From Nitrososphaeraceae archaeon (lineage in GTDB: Archaea > Thermoproteota > Nitrososphaeria > Nitrososphaerales > Nitrososphaeraceae), in the NCBI GenBank assembly GCA_016782225.1, contig JADDOW010000112.1, forward strand, positions 52,058 to 116,057: DNA of 64,000 nucleotides. Direction: 5' to 3'. Each line of letters begins with the position of its first letter. The stretch's first letter is position 1. The position numbers and the translations under genes were made by a program. Shown one piece after another: positions 1 through 9,488 of the stretch. The notes under the pieces are model-generated. The model had not been told where the DNA came from. It saw only the letters and a list, made by a program, of their open reading frames with translations, and searched no databases.

Positions 1-600
1 CTTCTTATATATTGGGCAATCCAATACCATGGTTTCGGCTTCCCCACCTTCAAAAGTTATATTAAACTTAAATTTTTTACTGTATTTTTTTAGCATTTCA
101 TAATTTTTTCTATCTATTGTTCTTCCTAACCATTTTTCATCTAATCCTTGTGCTGCTACTCTGGTAATTATAATTTCAAAATCAGAATCAATTAGATCAT
201 TATAATATTGAAAAGGTTCAATACCCCAAATGGGCGAATATAATTTTAAATTAAGATTATTACTAATTTCTTCAAATACATTAAGTTGAAACCTACTTGA
301 AATAGTTCCATGAATCAAACCTTTTATAGAATACTGGTCTATTGCTTGTTTTACTGACAAACGTAATTCGCCTATCTCGTGTTCTTTTTTTATGTCGTAG
401 CAATATTTTTCAATAATTGGGATTTCAACAGCTTCTGATATTTTTTTAAATAGGGTGTTATTAGGAAAATGGTATAACATGCTTTCATCATTAAAAGGGT
501 GGAGGGATATCAGACATGGTACTTCATGACCGTTCATTAACGATTTGTACAAAGAGAATGTACTATCTTTTCCCCCAGAAAACAAACATGCTAGTCTCAT
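1..600 (-). CDS. dph6: Diphthine--ammonia ligase (Dph6-like), 3' end outside window
   Basis: The minus strand is open from an ATG at 600 to the window edge, giving the first 200 residues of a protein whose C-terminus is cut off. It begins MRLACLFSGGKDST, a PP-loop ATP-pyrophosphatase motif, and has EGGEAETMVLDCP near residue 185, the hallmark of the ATP_bind_4/Dph6 family. Family role: the last step of diphthamide formation on elongation factor 2, amidating diphthine with ammonium and ATP. The EGGE motif separates it from other PP-loop enzymes such as TilS or GuaA. Neighbours give no functional hint. Confidence 0.85.
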   Translation of the reverse strand, partial: MRLACLFSGGKDSTFSLYKSLMNGHEVPCLISLHPFNDESMLYHFPNNTLFKKISEAVEIPIIEKYCYDIKKEHEIGELRLSVKQAIDQYSIKGLIHGTISSRFQLNVFEEISNNLNLKLYSPIWGIEPFQYYNDLIDSDFEIIITRVAAQGLDEKWLGRTIDRKNYEMLKKYSKKFKFNITFEGGEAETMVLDCPIYKK

Positions 601-666
601 AACTTACCCTATAGTTTTTTTTATATAATCTAATAGTTTTTATAATGCAACATAAATTTTAGACTT

Positions 667-876
667 ATGCTAAGCATTGGTGCTGAAATGATAGCCGGTA
701 TTGCAATAATGGGATTAGGGGTCCTTTTTTTGATTGGGGGATTACTGAACCCTGTTTGGGCATTAATCATACCTGTTGATTTCGTTATAATAGCTATTGG
801 GGTTGCAACTTTGGGACTTGGTATTTGGAGTTCAATGTATGAAAAAAAACACCCCATACACTCAAAACATCATTGA
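667..876 (+). CDS. Small two-helix membrane protein
   Basis: 69 residues. Two hydrophobic segments (about 8-30 and 33-55) are followed by a basic, His-rich tail ending in HSKHH. This is the composition of an integral membrane protein with a cytosolic C-terminus. I do not recognise a family. It sits divergently from the dph6 gene with a 66-bp gap, so the two starts probably share a promoter region. An antisense reading frame overlaps it but has no better coding character. Confidence 0.55.
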   Translation: MLSIGAEMIAGIAIMGLGVLFLIGGLLNPVWALIIPVDFVIIAIGVATLGLGIWSSMYEKKHPIHSKHH

Positions 877-884
877 ATATTTTT

Positions 885-2666
885 TTATTCATTAGTGTAT
901 AGAATCGAATTGTTTTTTAATTCTTTTTGCGAACAAAGGTTAATTATTGTACTTTCTAATTTATCATAGTCTGGTACCTCGCCATCAATATTACCTTGCA
1001 GAATTAGGGTTAAATTAATTTTTGATTTCAGAACATCATGTAATTCCTGATTTGCAGTTGTTACGTATGGCCTTAAAGCGCCCCTGAATATCTCAGATCT
1101 AGCACGAATTTTCCCTTCGGTTTTTTGTCCAACTGGTGAATCCGGACCTATTAGAATTATGTTACCTAAAGACCCATTAAATTTATTTGGATCCTCAAAT
1201 GCTTCGTGTGTAGCCATGGATAGGACTGATTCACGTATAATGAGATGGGGGATATTGATAAAATTATTTACAAGCTTATCCCACTCATACCTTGAAATAG
1301 TCGTTATATCTCTATTATAGTCATAATTGCCTGTAAAGTGAATGGTTGAATTAATTTTTCCAAACCGAGTTTCAATTGTATTGAATATCCTTTTCAATGC
1401 ATCTTCATTTTCAAAATCTATGCTGTGATGATGGAGTTCTTTAAAGAATTCGTTAGTATTTTCAAAGTTATCATTTTTGTTGGTTAGTATTATGGTCTGT
1501 TTTACTTTTGTCGTGTTAATTCTGTTGGCAATTTTTTTTATTGTGGATAATGTGCTTTCATCGTCTGCTGTTGAGGTGATTAGTATTGTTTCTCCGTCCA
1601 AAGATAAATTGTGGTCTACATCAATGTTCCTATTCACTATGGGTTTTACGGGATAGAATACTCGATCATTGGGGATGATCTTGCCATTTATTAATTTACT
1701 TATGGATTCTGAAGATAAGTGAAATACCATTTCGGCAACATCTTCTTGAGATAAAAATTCATTATCTACAATCATTTTTTTTGTGTTATGTTGAACCTTC
1801 TCTGCAATTTCCTGTACTTTTTCTAAAAGATTTAGTATTGATTCTTTATATTCTTCTAACCTTTGATTTGACTCATTTCCTTCTTTAATGATGTTCTCTG
1901 CTACTTTCGCTACTTCATTTTCAATAATATCTTGATTCTCGCCTAAAAATGGGAGCAGAGAATTAGTAGCATACTCTATCTGTTTACTGGTTAATCTTTT
2001 AAATCCGCCAATTCTTAAGAACTCTGCAGCAGCTTTTGGATATACTGTCTTGTATATTCTGTCAGAATGTACCGGGCCTGGATTTGTCCCTATGGATTTT
2101 ATTCCCTTTGAGTTTAGCTCCCATGCTAGTGCTTCTGTTAATCTGTTCTTTGCCCCTTGAGCGGCTGTATAAGGTGTCCGAAACCGGTATGGTCTTTGTT
2201 CAAATTTGTTTTCTTCTGTGAAAAAGGTGGTTATTGTAATTATTTTACCATTTGTTTTTAGTGTTTCTAGGCTTTTTATACTCGTCCAAAAGGTGCCTGT
2301 GAGGTGGATTGATACACACTCTTTAAAATCCAAATAACTTGAATTGGTAAAGATTTTAACAGGCCCAGAAACTCCTGCATTATTTACAATGATATCGATT
2401 TTTCCGAATTCTGATTTTATATTATCAAAAAGAATATTGACTCCATTCTCATCTGCCACATCTATACCAGAATAATATTTAACTTTGGATTCAAATCCTT
2501 CTTTCTTTATGATTTCGTTTAAAATTTTGGAAGCTTCTAATAGCGGTTCTTTTCTTCTGCCTAATATTATTATATTGTATCCTAGCTTTGCAAATTTTCT
2601 TGCTATTGCCTGACCTATTCCAGTTCCACTACCCGTAACAAGCACTGTTTTGTTATCCTGATTCAT
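885..2666 (-). CDS. Two-domain short-chain dehydrogenase, resembles the N-terminal half of malonyl-CoA reductase
   Basis: 593 residues with two consecutive SDR-type Rossmann folds. Domain 1 (about 1-260) has the NAD(P) motif TGSGTGIG at 11-18 and NNAG at 95-98. The Tyr166 motif reads YTAAQ, so the usual catalytic Lys of YxxxK is Gln170. A helical linker (about 265-320) precedes a degenerate second SDR (about 350-590) without a clear active site. The active-plus-degenerate layout and the linker resemble, from memory, the N-terminal half of Chloroflexus malonyl-CoA reductase, which reduces malonate semialdehyde to 3-hydroxypropionate. That would suit the thaumarchaeal carbon cycle, but the Lys to Gln change leaves activity uncertain. 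Family confidence is high; the specific role is inference. Confidence 0.75.
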   Translation of the reverse strand: MNQDNKTVLVTGSGTGIGQAIARKFAKLGYNIIILGRRKEPLLEASKILNEIIKKEGFESKVKYYSGIDVADENGVNILFDNIKSEFGKIDIIVNNAGVSGPVKIFTNSSYLDFKECVSIHLTGTFWTSIKSLETLKTNGKIITITTFFTEENKFEQRPYRFRTPYTAAQGAKNRLTEALAWELNSKGIKSIGTNPGPVHSDRIYKTVYPKAAAEFLRIGGFKRLTSKQIEYATNSLLPFLGENQDIIENEVAKVAENIIKEGNESNQRLEEYKESILNLLEKVQEIAEKVQHNTKKMIVDNEFLSQEDVAEMVFHLSSESISKLINGKIIPNDRVFYPVKPIVNRNIDVDHNLSLDGETILITSTADDESTLSTIKKIANRINTTKVKQTIILTNKNDNFENTNEFFKELHHHSIDFENEDALKRIFNTIETRFGKINSTIHFTGNYDYNRDITTISRYEWDKLVNNFINIPHLIIRESVLSMATHEAFEDPNKFNGSLGNIILIGPDSPVGQKTEGKIRARSEIFRGALRPYVTTANQELHDVLKSKINLTLILQGNIDGEVPDYDKLESTIINLCSQKELKNNSILYTNE

Positions 2667-2770
2667 TTTAATAAATATGAAGAAATAATTCTCTTATATT
2701 AATTGTATTTTAAAAAAATATCTAATTATTCTCAAATAAAAAACATATATCATCACTTATAAAAAAAAAC

Positions 2771-2850
2771 TTATAAAAACAAGATTATTTCAGAGATACC
2801 ATAGATATGCATAATTACGGATTTGTTAATACTATTTCTGAGGTGGAGGT
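2771..2850 (+). promoter_or_regulatory. TATA-like box and Shine-Dalgarno of the F420-type oxidoreductase gene
   Basis: TTATAAAAA at 2771-2779 is a good archaeal TATA-like element about 80 bp before the ATG at 2860. GGAGGT at 2845-2850 lies 9 nt before the ATG and is one of the clearest Shine-Dalgarno sequences in the window. Together they imply a leadered transcript starting near 2800. Confidence 0.5.
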
Positions 2851-2859
2851 ATTATTAGG

Positions 2860-3939
2860 ATGAGAATTAAATTTGGTTTGACATTTGGTTTAAATGTTGC
2901 AAGGCTTGGCTTGGATGAGACACAGGTTATTACTGCCGCACAGGTTGCTGATAGAACCAATTTTGACTCTATATGGGCAATGGATCATACAAATGTGCCT
3001 CAATGGAAAAATGCAGTAGTAAATGATGCGTGGCTAATGTTGGGTGCTATTGGCGCAGTTACAAATAAAGTGGAATTAGGAACTTGTGTAACCGATGCAA
3101 TAAGAAGACATCCTTCTACCATTGCATTATCTACAGTTACTCTTGATAGAATAACAAAAGGTAGGGGAATATTAGGTATCGGGGCTGGGGAAGCTCAAAA
3201 TGTCATAGATTTTGGTATTGAGTTTAGTAAACCAGTTACAAAATTCAAAGAACAATTGGAGGTCATTGAAAAATTATTTGAGTCGAACCCAAATAATAAA
3301 GTAAATTACACTGGAAAATATTATAATTTAATTGAGGCTTGTTTGCAAGCAAAACCAATTCGAAAGCCAAGGCCTCCTGTATATATTGCTGCTGGTGCTC
3401 CAAAAACATTAGAGCTCTGTGCAATATATGGCGACGGGTGGATTCCCATAGGTTACACTCCAGAGTTATTTGAACACCATGCAAATGTTATTAAAGACCA
3501 TGCCAAAAGATTGGGAAGGGATATTTCTAATTTTGAATTCGCAAATGATGTGGATGTCTATTTAACCGAAGATGGTGAAGGAGCTTGGGAAAAAATGAAG
3601 AATGCTGTGAAAGTTAGTTTGTATAAACCCGAACTTTTAAGAGTCCATAACATTCAACAAGATTCAGAATTTGATTTTCGAAAATATTTCACAGAATATG
3701 CTATGAATAAACCCGAATTAATGGAACAAATGAAAAAAGCATCTATTAATATTCCGGATGATGTTGCTAGATCTGCAATTGGGGTGGGAAGTCCTGATGA
3801 TGTTATAGAAATGCTAGAGAGGTTCATAAAGTCGGGAACTAACCACTTTATAATTAGATTTTGGGGAGAGGGTTTGTATAAGAATATAGAGACATTTGGA
3901 AACAAAGTAGTGCCGTATTTTAGAGATTTAGAGAAGTAA
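2860..3939 (+). CDS. Luciferase-like (LLM) F420-dependent oxidoreductase
   Basis: 359 residues, full length for the bacterial luciferase-like TIM-barrel family. It opens with a beta strand and FDSIWAMDHT, has the conserved GIGAGEA segment near residue 108, and ends with the typical VGSPDDVIEMLERF helix. Members near methylene-H4MPT reductase and F420-dependent glucose-6-phosphate dehydrogenase use F420; others use FMN. F420 use is plausible because the F420 biosynthesis gene cofE lies in this window. The substrate cannot be read from the sequence. The start is fixed by a strong Shine-Dalgarno 9 nt upstream. The gene converges on the MBL nuclease gene with a 6-bp gap. Confidence 0.85.
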   Translation: MRIKFGLTFGLNVARLGLDETQVITAAQVADRTNFDSIWAMDHTNVPQWKNAVVNDAWLMLGAIGAVTNKVELGTCVTDAIRRHPSTIALSTVTLDRITKGRGILGIGAGEAQNVIDFGIEFSKPVTKFKEQLEVIEKLFESNPNNKVNYTGKYYNLIEACLQAKPIRKPRPPVYIAAGAPKTLELCAIYGDGWIPIGYTPELFEHHANVIKDHAKRLGRDISNFEFANDVDVYLTEDGEGAWEKMKNAVKVSLYKPELLRVHNIQQDSEFDFRKYFTEYAMNKPELMEQMKKASINIPDDVARSAIGVGSPDDVIEMLERFIKSGTNHFIIRFWGEGLYKNIETFGNKVVPYFRDLEK

Positions 3940-3945
3940 AGGTCT

Positions 3946-4998
3946 TTAAAAAAAACTGTCCAACGTTTTATTTTTATATGTTTTTAATTCTTTTGTTTTT
4001 CTTCCTTTTAATTTATTCACAGGTTCCGCATTATATCCTAAATGATTGAGATGTTTCGCAAACTCAACTTGAAATCCATGCACAGTAAAAATCTTTTCGG
4101 GCCTGCTTTTCTTTATAACTTCCAATAGTTCGTCAAAATCACAATGGTCGCTAAATGGAAAGACATAATCCAAATTCATGATGTGACAATAATTTTTGTT
4201 GACTGCCCAACCACTAAATCCTATGGTAACTGCACCATACTTTTCTTTTAAATAGTTGATAGAGGTGTGCTTGCCGCTAATTAATGGATAAATTAATACC
4301 CATGGTTTTTTGTCCAACATGTTTTTTTCTTTTGCACGTGATAAAGATATTGATTCTTCTAATACTATGCCAAAATTTTTATATATATTATTGAATTGAT
4401 AGATATTATCGTGTACTATAAGTGGCTTCCATGCACCAAACAATGCGGTGAGAATTTGAGCTTTACCTAACGAATATCCCATCAATATCACCGGAATTCC
4501 TCTTGAGTACATTTCAGAAATCAATGAATTTACTTGGTATATTATTTTATCAAGGGGGGGAAATTTGTATTCTGGTTTACCAAAAGTTGACTCAATAATT
4601 AATGTTTCTACCTTTGGTATTTCGGGCTTATTTAGAAAAGCCCTCTTTCTGGTAGAAAGGTCTCCGGTATAAAAAACTTTTTTGTTGAATAGCAATCCTT
4701 TTGATCCTAGAATATGGCCATTGTCTATCAATTGAATGTCTTCATATGGTTCTAAATTATTGCTTATATTGTATCCTCTGATATTTGCAATTACCGATGT
4801 TTCATTAGAACTAATAATCTTGTTATTTAAATTGAATTTTTTTAGATGTGCTTTATTTAAGAGATGATCTGTATGGGCATGAGAAATAAAGACATAATCT
4901 TCATCTACTATGTGAATAGGGTCTAAGTATATTTTAGTTTTATTGTTTTCTAATAGTATTTCGTTGTTCTTATCTAGAATTACCTTATATTCTATCAC
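3946..4998 (-). CDS. Metallo-beta-lactamase-fold exonuclease (RNA/DNA processing type)
   Basis: 350 residues. FISHAHTDHL (about 33-42) is the HxHxDH metal-binding motif. GHILGSKG and FYTGDLSTRKRAF supply the next His and Asp motifs, and later SDHCDFDEL and FTVHGFQ carry the C-terminal His motifs of the beta-CASP/SNM1/Ysh1 group. That set fits a nuclease better than a hydrolase such as glyoxalase II. It probably acts in the cytoplasm on RNA ends or in DNA repair; the choice is open. It is divergently transcribed from the ApgM gene. Confidence 0.75.
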   Translation of the reverse strand: MIEYKVILDKNNEILLENNKTKIYLDPIHIVDEDYVFISHAHTDHLLNKAHLKKFNLNNKIISSNETSVIANIRGYNISNNLEPYEDIQLIDNGHILGSKGLLFNKKVFYTGDLSTRKRAFLNKPEIPKVETLIIESTFGKPEYKFPPLDKIIYQVNSLISEMYSRGIPVILMGYSLGKAQILTALFGAWKPLIVHDNIYQFNNIYKNFGIVLEESISLSRAKEKNMLDKKPWVLIYPLISGKHTSINYLKEKYGAVTIGFSGWAVNKNYCHIMNLDYVFPFSDHCDFDELLEVIKKSRPEKIFTVHGFQVEFAKHLNHLGYNAEPVNKLKGRKTKELKTYKNKTLDSFF

Positions 4999-5114
4999 TA
5001 TTTAATTTATTTTTCGTTATAATATTAATTTTGTATCTGCTATGTACTTTTTCTTTAATATGGAAAGTTATTGTTTCATTAAAATTAAATTTGGCAATTC
5101 TAATAAAAGATAGA

Positions 5115-6401
5115 TTGGACAATAAAATTATTTATGTTTTATTAGATGGAATAGGTGATCTTCCTCATCCGGACCTAAACGAATTGACTCCATTGGAATC
5201 TGCTATTACCCCTAATTTGGATAGAATAGCAAGAAATGGAATTTCAGGGCAAGTAATGAGTGTTGGTGAAGGAATTGCTCCTCAATCAGATATTGCAGTT
5301 TTTAATATGTTGGGATACAATTTTAAAGATAAAGACTATGTTGGAAGAGGCGTTGTAGAATGTCTAGGTTGTAACATAGATTTTAAAAACGGAGATTTAG
5401 CTTTAAGAGGAAACTTTGCCACTATTGATACTAATAAAAAAATAATTGATAGGAGAGCGGGAAGAATCATTTCCAGGGCGGATTCCTTAGAAATTTGTAA
5501 TTTGATCAATAAAAACATCCGGATTTTTGATGACCTTCAGATCACTATGGAGCCTACAATTGGTCATAGGGTTATATTACGTTTTAGAAAAAAAGACAAA
5601 GTTTTGGGTGAAAATATAACTAACACTGATCCTGCATATGATAAAATCGATGGTATTGGAATAGCTAAATCTAGCCCAACTAATGAACTTTATGTTGCTG
5701 ATTCTAAATACGGTGATGAAGATTCTAAATCTTCTGCTAATATTGTAAATTCTTTTTCAGATCAAACAATTCAGTTGTTGAATGACTGTGCGGTTAATAC
5801 TAGAAGAGTAAATCAAGGTTTGATGCCAATTAATTGTATTCTATTGAGAGATGCGGGTAATCGATACCCCCAAGTCCAACCAATAAATGAAAAATACAAC
5901 CTTGATTTTGCATCATTAGTTGATATGCCCGTCGAAATAGGCATTTCAAAAATTCTTGGTATTAAATCGTATAAAGCTGGTGAACCTGATGAATACGAAC
6001 TAAAATCTAAAACGCTTTTAGATAATATAAAAAATCATGACTTTTTCTATGTTCATATTAAAGGGCCTGATGAATTTGGTCATGACGGTGATGCAAAAGG
6101 AAAAAAGAAAAATATAGAAGAAATAGACAAATATTTCTTTAAACCATTAGAAAAAGGAATTGATGATTTTAAAGATATGGATGTAAATTTTATTATTTCA
6201 GGGGATCATTCCACTCCTTGCAGTAAAAAATCTCATACTGACGATCCAATCCCTCTTCTTGTATCCGGTAAAAACATTAAAAATGATGGTACATCAAGAT
6301 TTACTGAAACATATTCAAAAAAAGGAAAAATAGGCAAAATACTTGGTTATAAAGTGATAGAGCGGTCTTTGCAATATCTTTACCCTGTTATTGACAAATA
6401 G
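5115..6401 (+). CDS. apgM: 2,3-bisphosphoglycerate-independent phosphoglycerate mutase, archaeal ApgM type
   Basis: Interconverts 3- and 2-phosphoglycerate in gluconeogenesis and glycolysis. The N-terminus reads KIIYVLLDGIGDLP, the metal-binding DG motif of the alkaline-phosphatase superfamily. HIKGPDEFGHDG and ISGDHSTPC supply the other metal ligands typical of ApgM. The frame stays open back to an ATG at 5031 (456 aa), but the first 28 residues do not look like ApgM. I prefer the TTG at 5115 (428 aa), which also leaves 116 bp for divergent promoters; TTG at 5091 is an alternative. The gene converges on prf1. Confidence 0.88.
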   Translation: MDNKIIYVLLDGIGDLPHPDLNELTPLESAITPNLDRIARNGISGQVMSVGEGIAPQSDIAVFNMLGYNFKDKDYVGRGVVECLGCNIDFKNGDLALRGNFATIDTNKKIIDRRAGRIISRADSLEICNLINKNIRIFDDLQITMEPTIGHRVILRFRKKDKVLGENITNTDPAYDKIDGIGIAKSSPTNELYVADSKYGDEDSKSSANIVNSFSDQTIQLLNDCAVNTRRVNQGLMPINCILLRDAGNRYPQVQPINEKYNLDFASLVDMPVEIGISKILGIKSYKAGEPDEYELKSKTLLDNIKNHDFFYVHIKGPDEFGHDGDAKGKKKNIEEIDKYFFKPLEKGIDDFKDMDVNFIISGDHSTPCSKKSHTDDPIPLLVSGKNIKNDGTSRFTETYSKKGKIGKILGYKVIERSLQYLYPVIDK

Positions 6402-6407
6402 CTAAAA

Positions 6408-7688
6408 CTAGTGGCTTAGTTTAAACCTTAGTAATGCACCTATCTTTCCTAAACTTTGTATTGCCGCTCCCTCTTCTGTTTTGGATGAGATTATCTCAAG
6501 TCTGGTCCCACTTAATGCAGATAATTCTTCTAAATAATCAATGATATCTTTTTCTTTTACCTGATAATCCATACTAGAACAAACCGAACATGGATTTGAA
6601 TTTAAATTCTGTTTAGTTTCAACCAAATGCTCATGGTCTACTATTTTATCAAATGTATTATTACATTTATTACAAATAAATTCTAACCTAATTAGATTTA
6701 TATCGTCAGTTACAATTATTAGATCAGTAATACCTGATTTTAATTTTTCAACAACATCATTAATACCGTATATTCCTAATCCTTTCCCTGAGTAAACTTC
6801 GCTCATGAATTTTTTAACTAATTTCTTTTCTTCCATAGATCTAAATTCTGACATTATACCCTGTTCATTTACTTTGTCAATTATTTCTCTTATGCCCTCA
6901 TCGCCTGTATATGATGTATCGAGTATGGAGATGATATTATTCTGTAACCTATAATCCAAATATTCCTCTCGAATAAATGTATCTTTTGTTGGACCTGGGC
7001 CTCCAATTACTAGTCCTTTGACTGGGTATTCCTCTATATATATTTTTTGAGCATAATCGGCTACACGGTGATAATATTCATTAAGCTCATTGTCTCTTAA
7101 TCTTTCAAATCTTCTTGCAGATTGACCTCCTTGTCTGTGCTTGCCTGCTACACCCGAAGTTAGTGTTTCTATAGTTTGCCACCTTTCTCCTGTTAATATT
7201 CCCAAGCCTGTTTCTTGGGTGTCTATGGAAATTATCCCAATGACTTTATCGTCTTTTAGCATCTCTTTGATATGATCTATCCAAAAATGATCATCACATC
7301 TGTACAAACTTATTTGTACTGGTTTTGGAGGGATGATGGTGTAGATTTCAATTTTTTCTGTTCCGATGCCTTTACCCGTCGATATTGCTCCGCAGAATAT
7401 GACTAATCCATTTTCAGGAGTCTCTTTATAAAGTTTTAATTGTTCCATGGTCTTACTCAGGGCATCTTGAACATGGGTCTTGGTAAGGTCTGATTTAATG
7501 TTGGATGCTGTTCCTGATTCATTTCTTAATTGTGCAATTACATCATAAATGGGCCTTCTTGGAGGAATATAGACAGTTACTAATTCTGTCCCATGTCCTG
7601 ATATTTTTGATAAGTCATTTAACATTTTTGTTATTTTATATTTTTTAACGGAATCCCATTTTTCCTCAGCTTTTGATGATTGGGGCAT
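6408..7688 (-). CDS. prf1: Peptide chain release factor aRF1
   Basis: 426 residues, normal for archaeal eRF1/aRF1. It recognises all three stop codons in the ribosomal A site and triggers peptide release. NIKS at 63-66 is the stop-codon recognition loop, and GGQ at 187-189 within GKHRQGGQSARRF is the peptidyl-transferase-centre motif. A C-terminal domain (about 290-426) has CNKC and CSVC pairs that look like a zinc ribbon. It is convergent with apgM with a 6-bp gap. Confidence 0.97.
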   Translation of the reverse strand: MPQSSKAEEKWDSVKKYKITKMLNDLSKISGHGTELVTVYIPPRRPIYDVIAQLRNESGTASNIKSDLTKTHVQDALSKTMEQLKLYKETPENGLVIFCGAISTGKGIGTEKIEIYTIIPPKPVQISLYRCDDHFWIDHIKEMLKDDKVIGIISIDTQETGLGILTGERWQTIETLTSGVAGKHRQGGQSARRFERLRDNELNEYYHRVADYAQKIYIEEYPVKGLVIGGPGPTKDTFIREEYLDYRLQNNIISILDTSYTGDEGIREIIDKVNEQGIMSEFRSMEEKKLVKKFMSEVYSGKGLGIYGINDVVEKLKSGITDLIIVTDDINLIRLEFICNKCNNTFDKIVDHEHLVETKQNLNSNPCSVCSSMDYQVKEKDIIDYLEELSALSGTRLEIISSKTEEGAAIQSLGKIGALLRFKLSH

Positions 7689-7910
7689 AAATATTGTTAT
7701 TTTTTGCTTAATTTAATTATTGATTAATTATCAAAATGTTACTGTAATAATGCAAAAAAATAAAATTTTTAATTAATCCTCATAAATCCATAAAACTTCA
7801 ATTACTTTTGATTTTTTTAACATTTTTGTTATCTAAATAAGCATATATCATTAATAATAAATACATAATATTTATTTAAAAGATTTTAGTGTAGGTTTTA
7901 GATAGAAAAA

Positions 7911-8978
7911 TTGTCAGAAATGAGGAAAGACTATTACGTTCAGGATAAATTTGTTTTGATCCCTTATAATGCAAATACAAATGAAAACTTTCAAAATATC
8001 ATTAATCAAAGTATTTTCCCATATGAATTTAAAGATGAAAATAAATGCCCCTATTGTCCTGGCAACAAACAATTTTCTGATCAATTGGTTTTATCATTTG
8101 TTGTCAAAGATGGAATGCTTCAACGGTTATATGATTCTCAAGGAGACGAAAATGATGATTGGGCTATAAGAGTATTTGAATGTAAAAATCCAATAGTTAC
8201 AACAACTCCAAACCATGAATATTCTGACAAACCTTTCTATAGGGAACCAGCTTATGGGTATGACTTAATTATAATACCCACTCCTAAACATAATGAATCT
8301 TTAACTGATTTATCTATAGACCAGTGGACGAATTTATTGTTGGTTTTACAAGATAGAGTACGATGGCTGTACAGTCAAAAGGGGGTTACATACGTAGCTA
8401 TTCATGCGAGTCGAGGGAAAAAAGGTGGCAGTACAATAAATCATCCTAATTTTCGTATCACAACATTTTCCTCTATTCCGCCAATTATTGAAAAAGAAGC
8501 TAAAACTTTTCATCAATCGATGAATGAAAATGGTATCTGTCCTGCCTGCAATATGATTGAATCAGAGATTAATGGCCCAAGACAGCTTTTTACCACTGAT
8601 AGCTTTATTACACTAGTACCTTGGGCTCCTACTTACAATTATGAATATTGGATATGTCCAAAGAGGCACTCTACATTTTTTTCAAAGACAAATCAAAAAG
8701 ATATTACAGACTTGGCTTTGGTTATTTGCTCATCAATGCGAGGAATGGATGCTGTTTTAGGAAAAACTGATTTTAGTATCGCATTTCATATATCTCCTGA
8801 AAAGAAGAATAGTAGGCAGCTCCATTGGCATATTGAGATTTATCCACTTTTAGCTTCATGGTCTGGGCTTGAAAGGGGATTTGGAATTTATGTTAATTTG
8901 TCAAATCCTGAATATTCAGCTGGGGTTTTGGGTGCTGCAGCTAGAAAAGAATTAGCTCGCCTAATTGGAATAATTTAA
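7911..8978 (+). CDS. Galactose-1-phosphate uridylyltransferase-like protein with altered active site
   Basis: 355 residues with the two-HIT-repeat fold of GalT. CPYC (46-49) and CPAC (210-213) look like zinc sites. The C-terminal half has LHWHIEIYP, the HxHxE motif. At the position of the family active-site HPHxQ the protein has NHPNFRI (177-183), so the His that would be uridylylated is replaced by Asn180. GalT chemistry is therefore doubtful; a nucleotide-sugar or nucleotide phosphorylase role is possible. The start is a TTG at 7911; an ATG at 7920 is nearly as good. It precedes a membrane protein gene and an epimerase gene on the same strand. Confidence 0.75.
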   Translation: MSEMRKDYYVQDKFVLIPYNANTNENFQNIINQSIFPYEFKDENKCPYCPGNKQFSDQLVLSFVVKDGMLQRLYDSQGDENDDWAIRVFECKNPIVTTTPNHEYSDKPFYREPAYGYDLIIIPTPKHNESLTDLSIDQWTNLLLVLQDRVRWLYSQKGVTYVAIHASRGKKGGSTINHPNFRITTFSSIPPIIEKEAKTFHQSMNENGICPACNMIESEINGPRQLFTTDSFITLVPWAPTYNYEYWICPKRHSTFFSKTNQKDITDLALVICSSMRGMDAVLGKTDFSIAFHISPEKKNSRQLHWHIEIYPLLASWSGLERGFGIYVNLSNPEYSAGVLGAAARKELARLIGII

Positions 8979-9017
8979 TAAAATTAAAATAATCATTCTT
9001 TTTACTAAAAATAAAAG

Positions 9018-9461
9018 ATGTTAAAAACTGACGAATGGCTATCTTTATCCGTTGTAGGTTTGGTAGTTTTATTTATTTTTTTATCAATTTCTTTCTATAC
9101 CTTTCTGATTGGACCTAATTCCGAGGGTCCTCAAACAATTATAGAGCCTTCGAGTTCATTTATTCAAATAATTTTTCTTTCTGTAGGTCCTGCTGTGGCT
9201 TTATCTTTTTTTACAAATGCTGTATCGGGAGAACGTTCAAAATTATCATCACTTCTAGTCATTTCTTCTGGAATTATTCTTATTGTGGGTATGATTTATG
9301 TTTCATTTCTAATACCTCAGGTAAAACATATTGAACTGCCTATATGGGTTGCTAATACACCTTTAATTTTTGTGGTATTTGGAGTATTATTATTTTTTCT
9401 TGGTGTGATTAAGTATAGAAAAAGCAAACAAACACGAAACACTACACTTGATTCTAATTGA
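9018..9461 (+). CDS. Four-helix membrane protein of unknown function
   Basis: 147 residues with four hydrophobic segments (about 10-32, 48-66, 80-100, 112-132) and a basic C-terminal tail. No enzyme or transporter motif is visible. It lies 39 bp after the GalT-like gene and 27 bp before the epimerase gene on the same strand, so it may be co-transcribed with a surface-glycan or nucleotide-sugar set. Confidence 0.7.
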   Translation: MLKTDEWLSLSVVGLVVLFIFLSISFYTFLIGPNSEGPQTIIEPSSSFIQIIFLSVGPAVALSFFTNAVSGERSKLSSLLVISSGIILIVGMIYVSFLIPQVKHIELPIWVANTPLIFVVFGVLLFFLGVIKYRKSKQTRNTTLDSN

Positions 9462-9488
9462 TCATGAATTAAAGGGAAGTCATCTCTA

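Noticed and set aside
630-857. 75-codon minus-strand frame over the small membrane protein gene
   Set aside because: Antisense of a hydrophobic gene; the plus-strand reading has two clear membrane helices and a better start.
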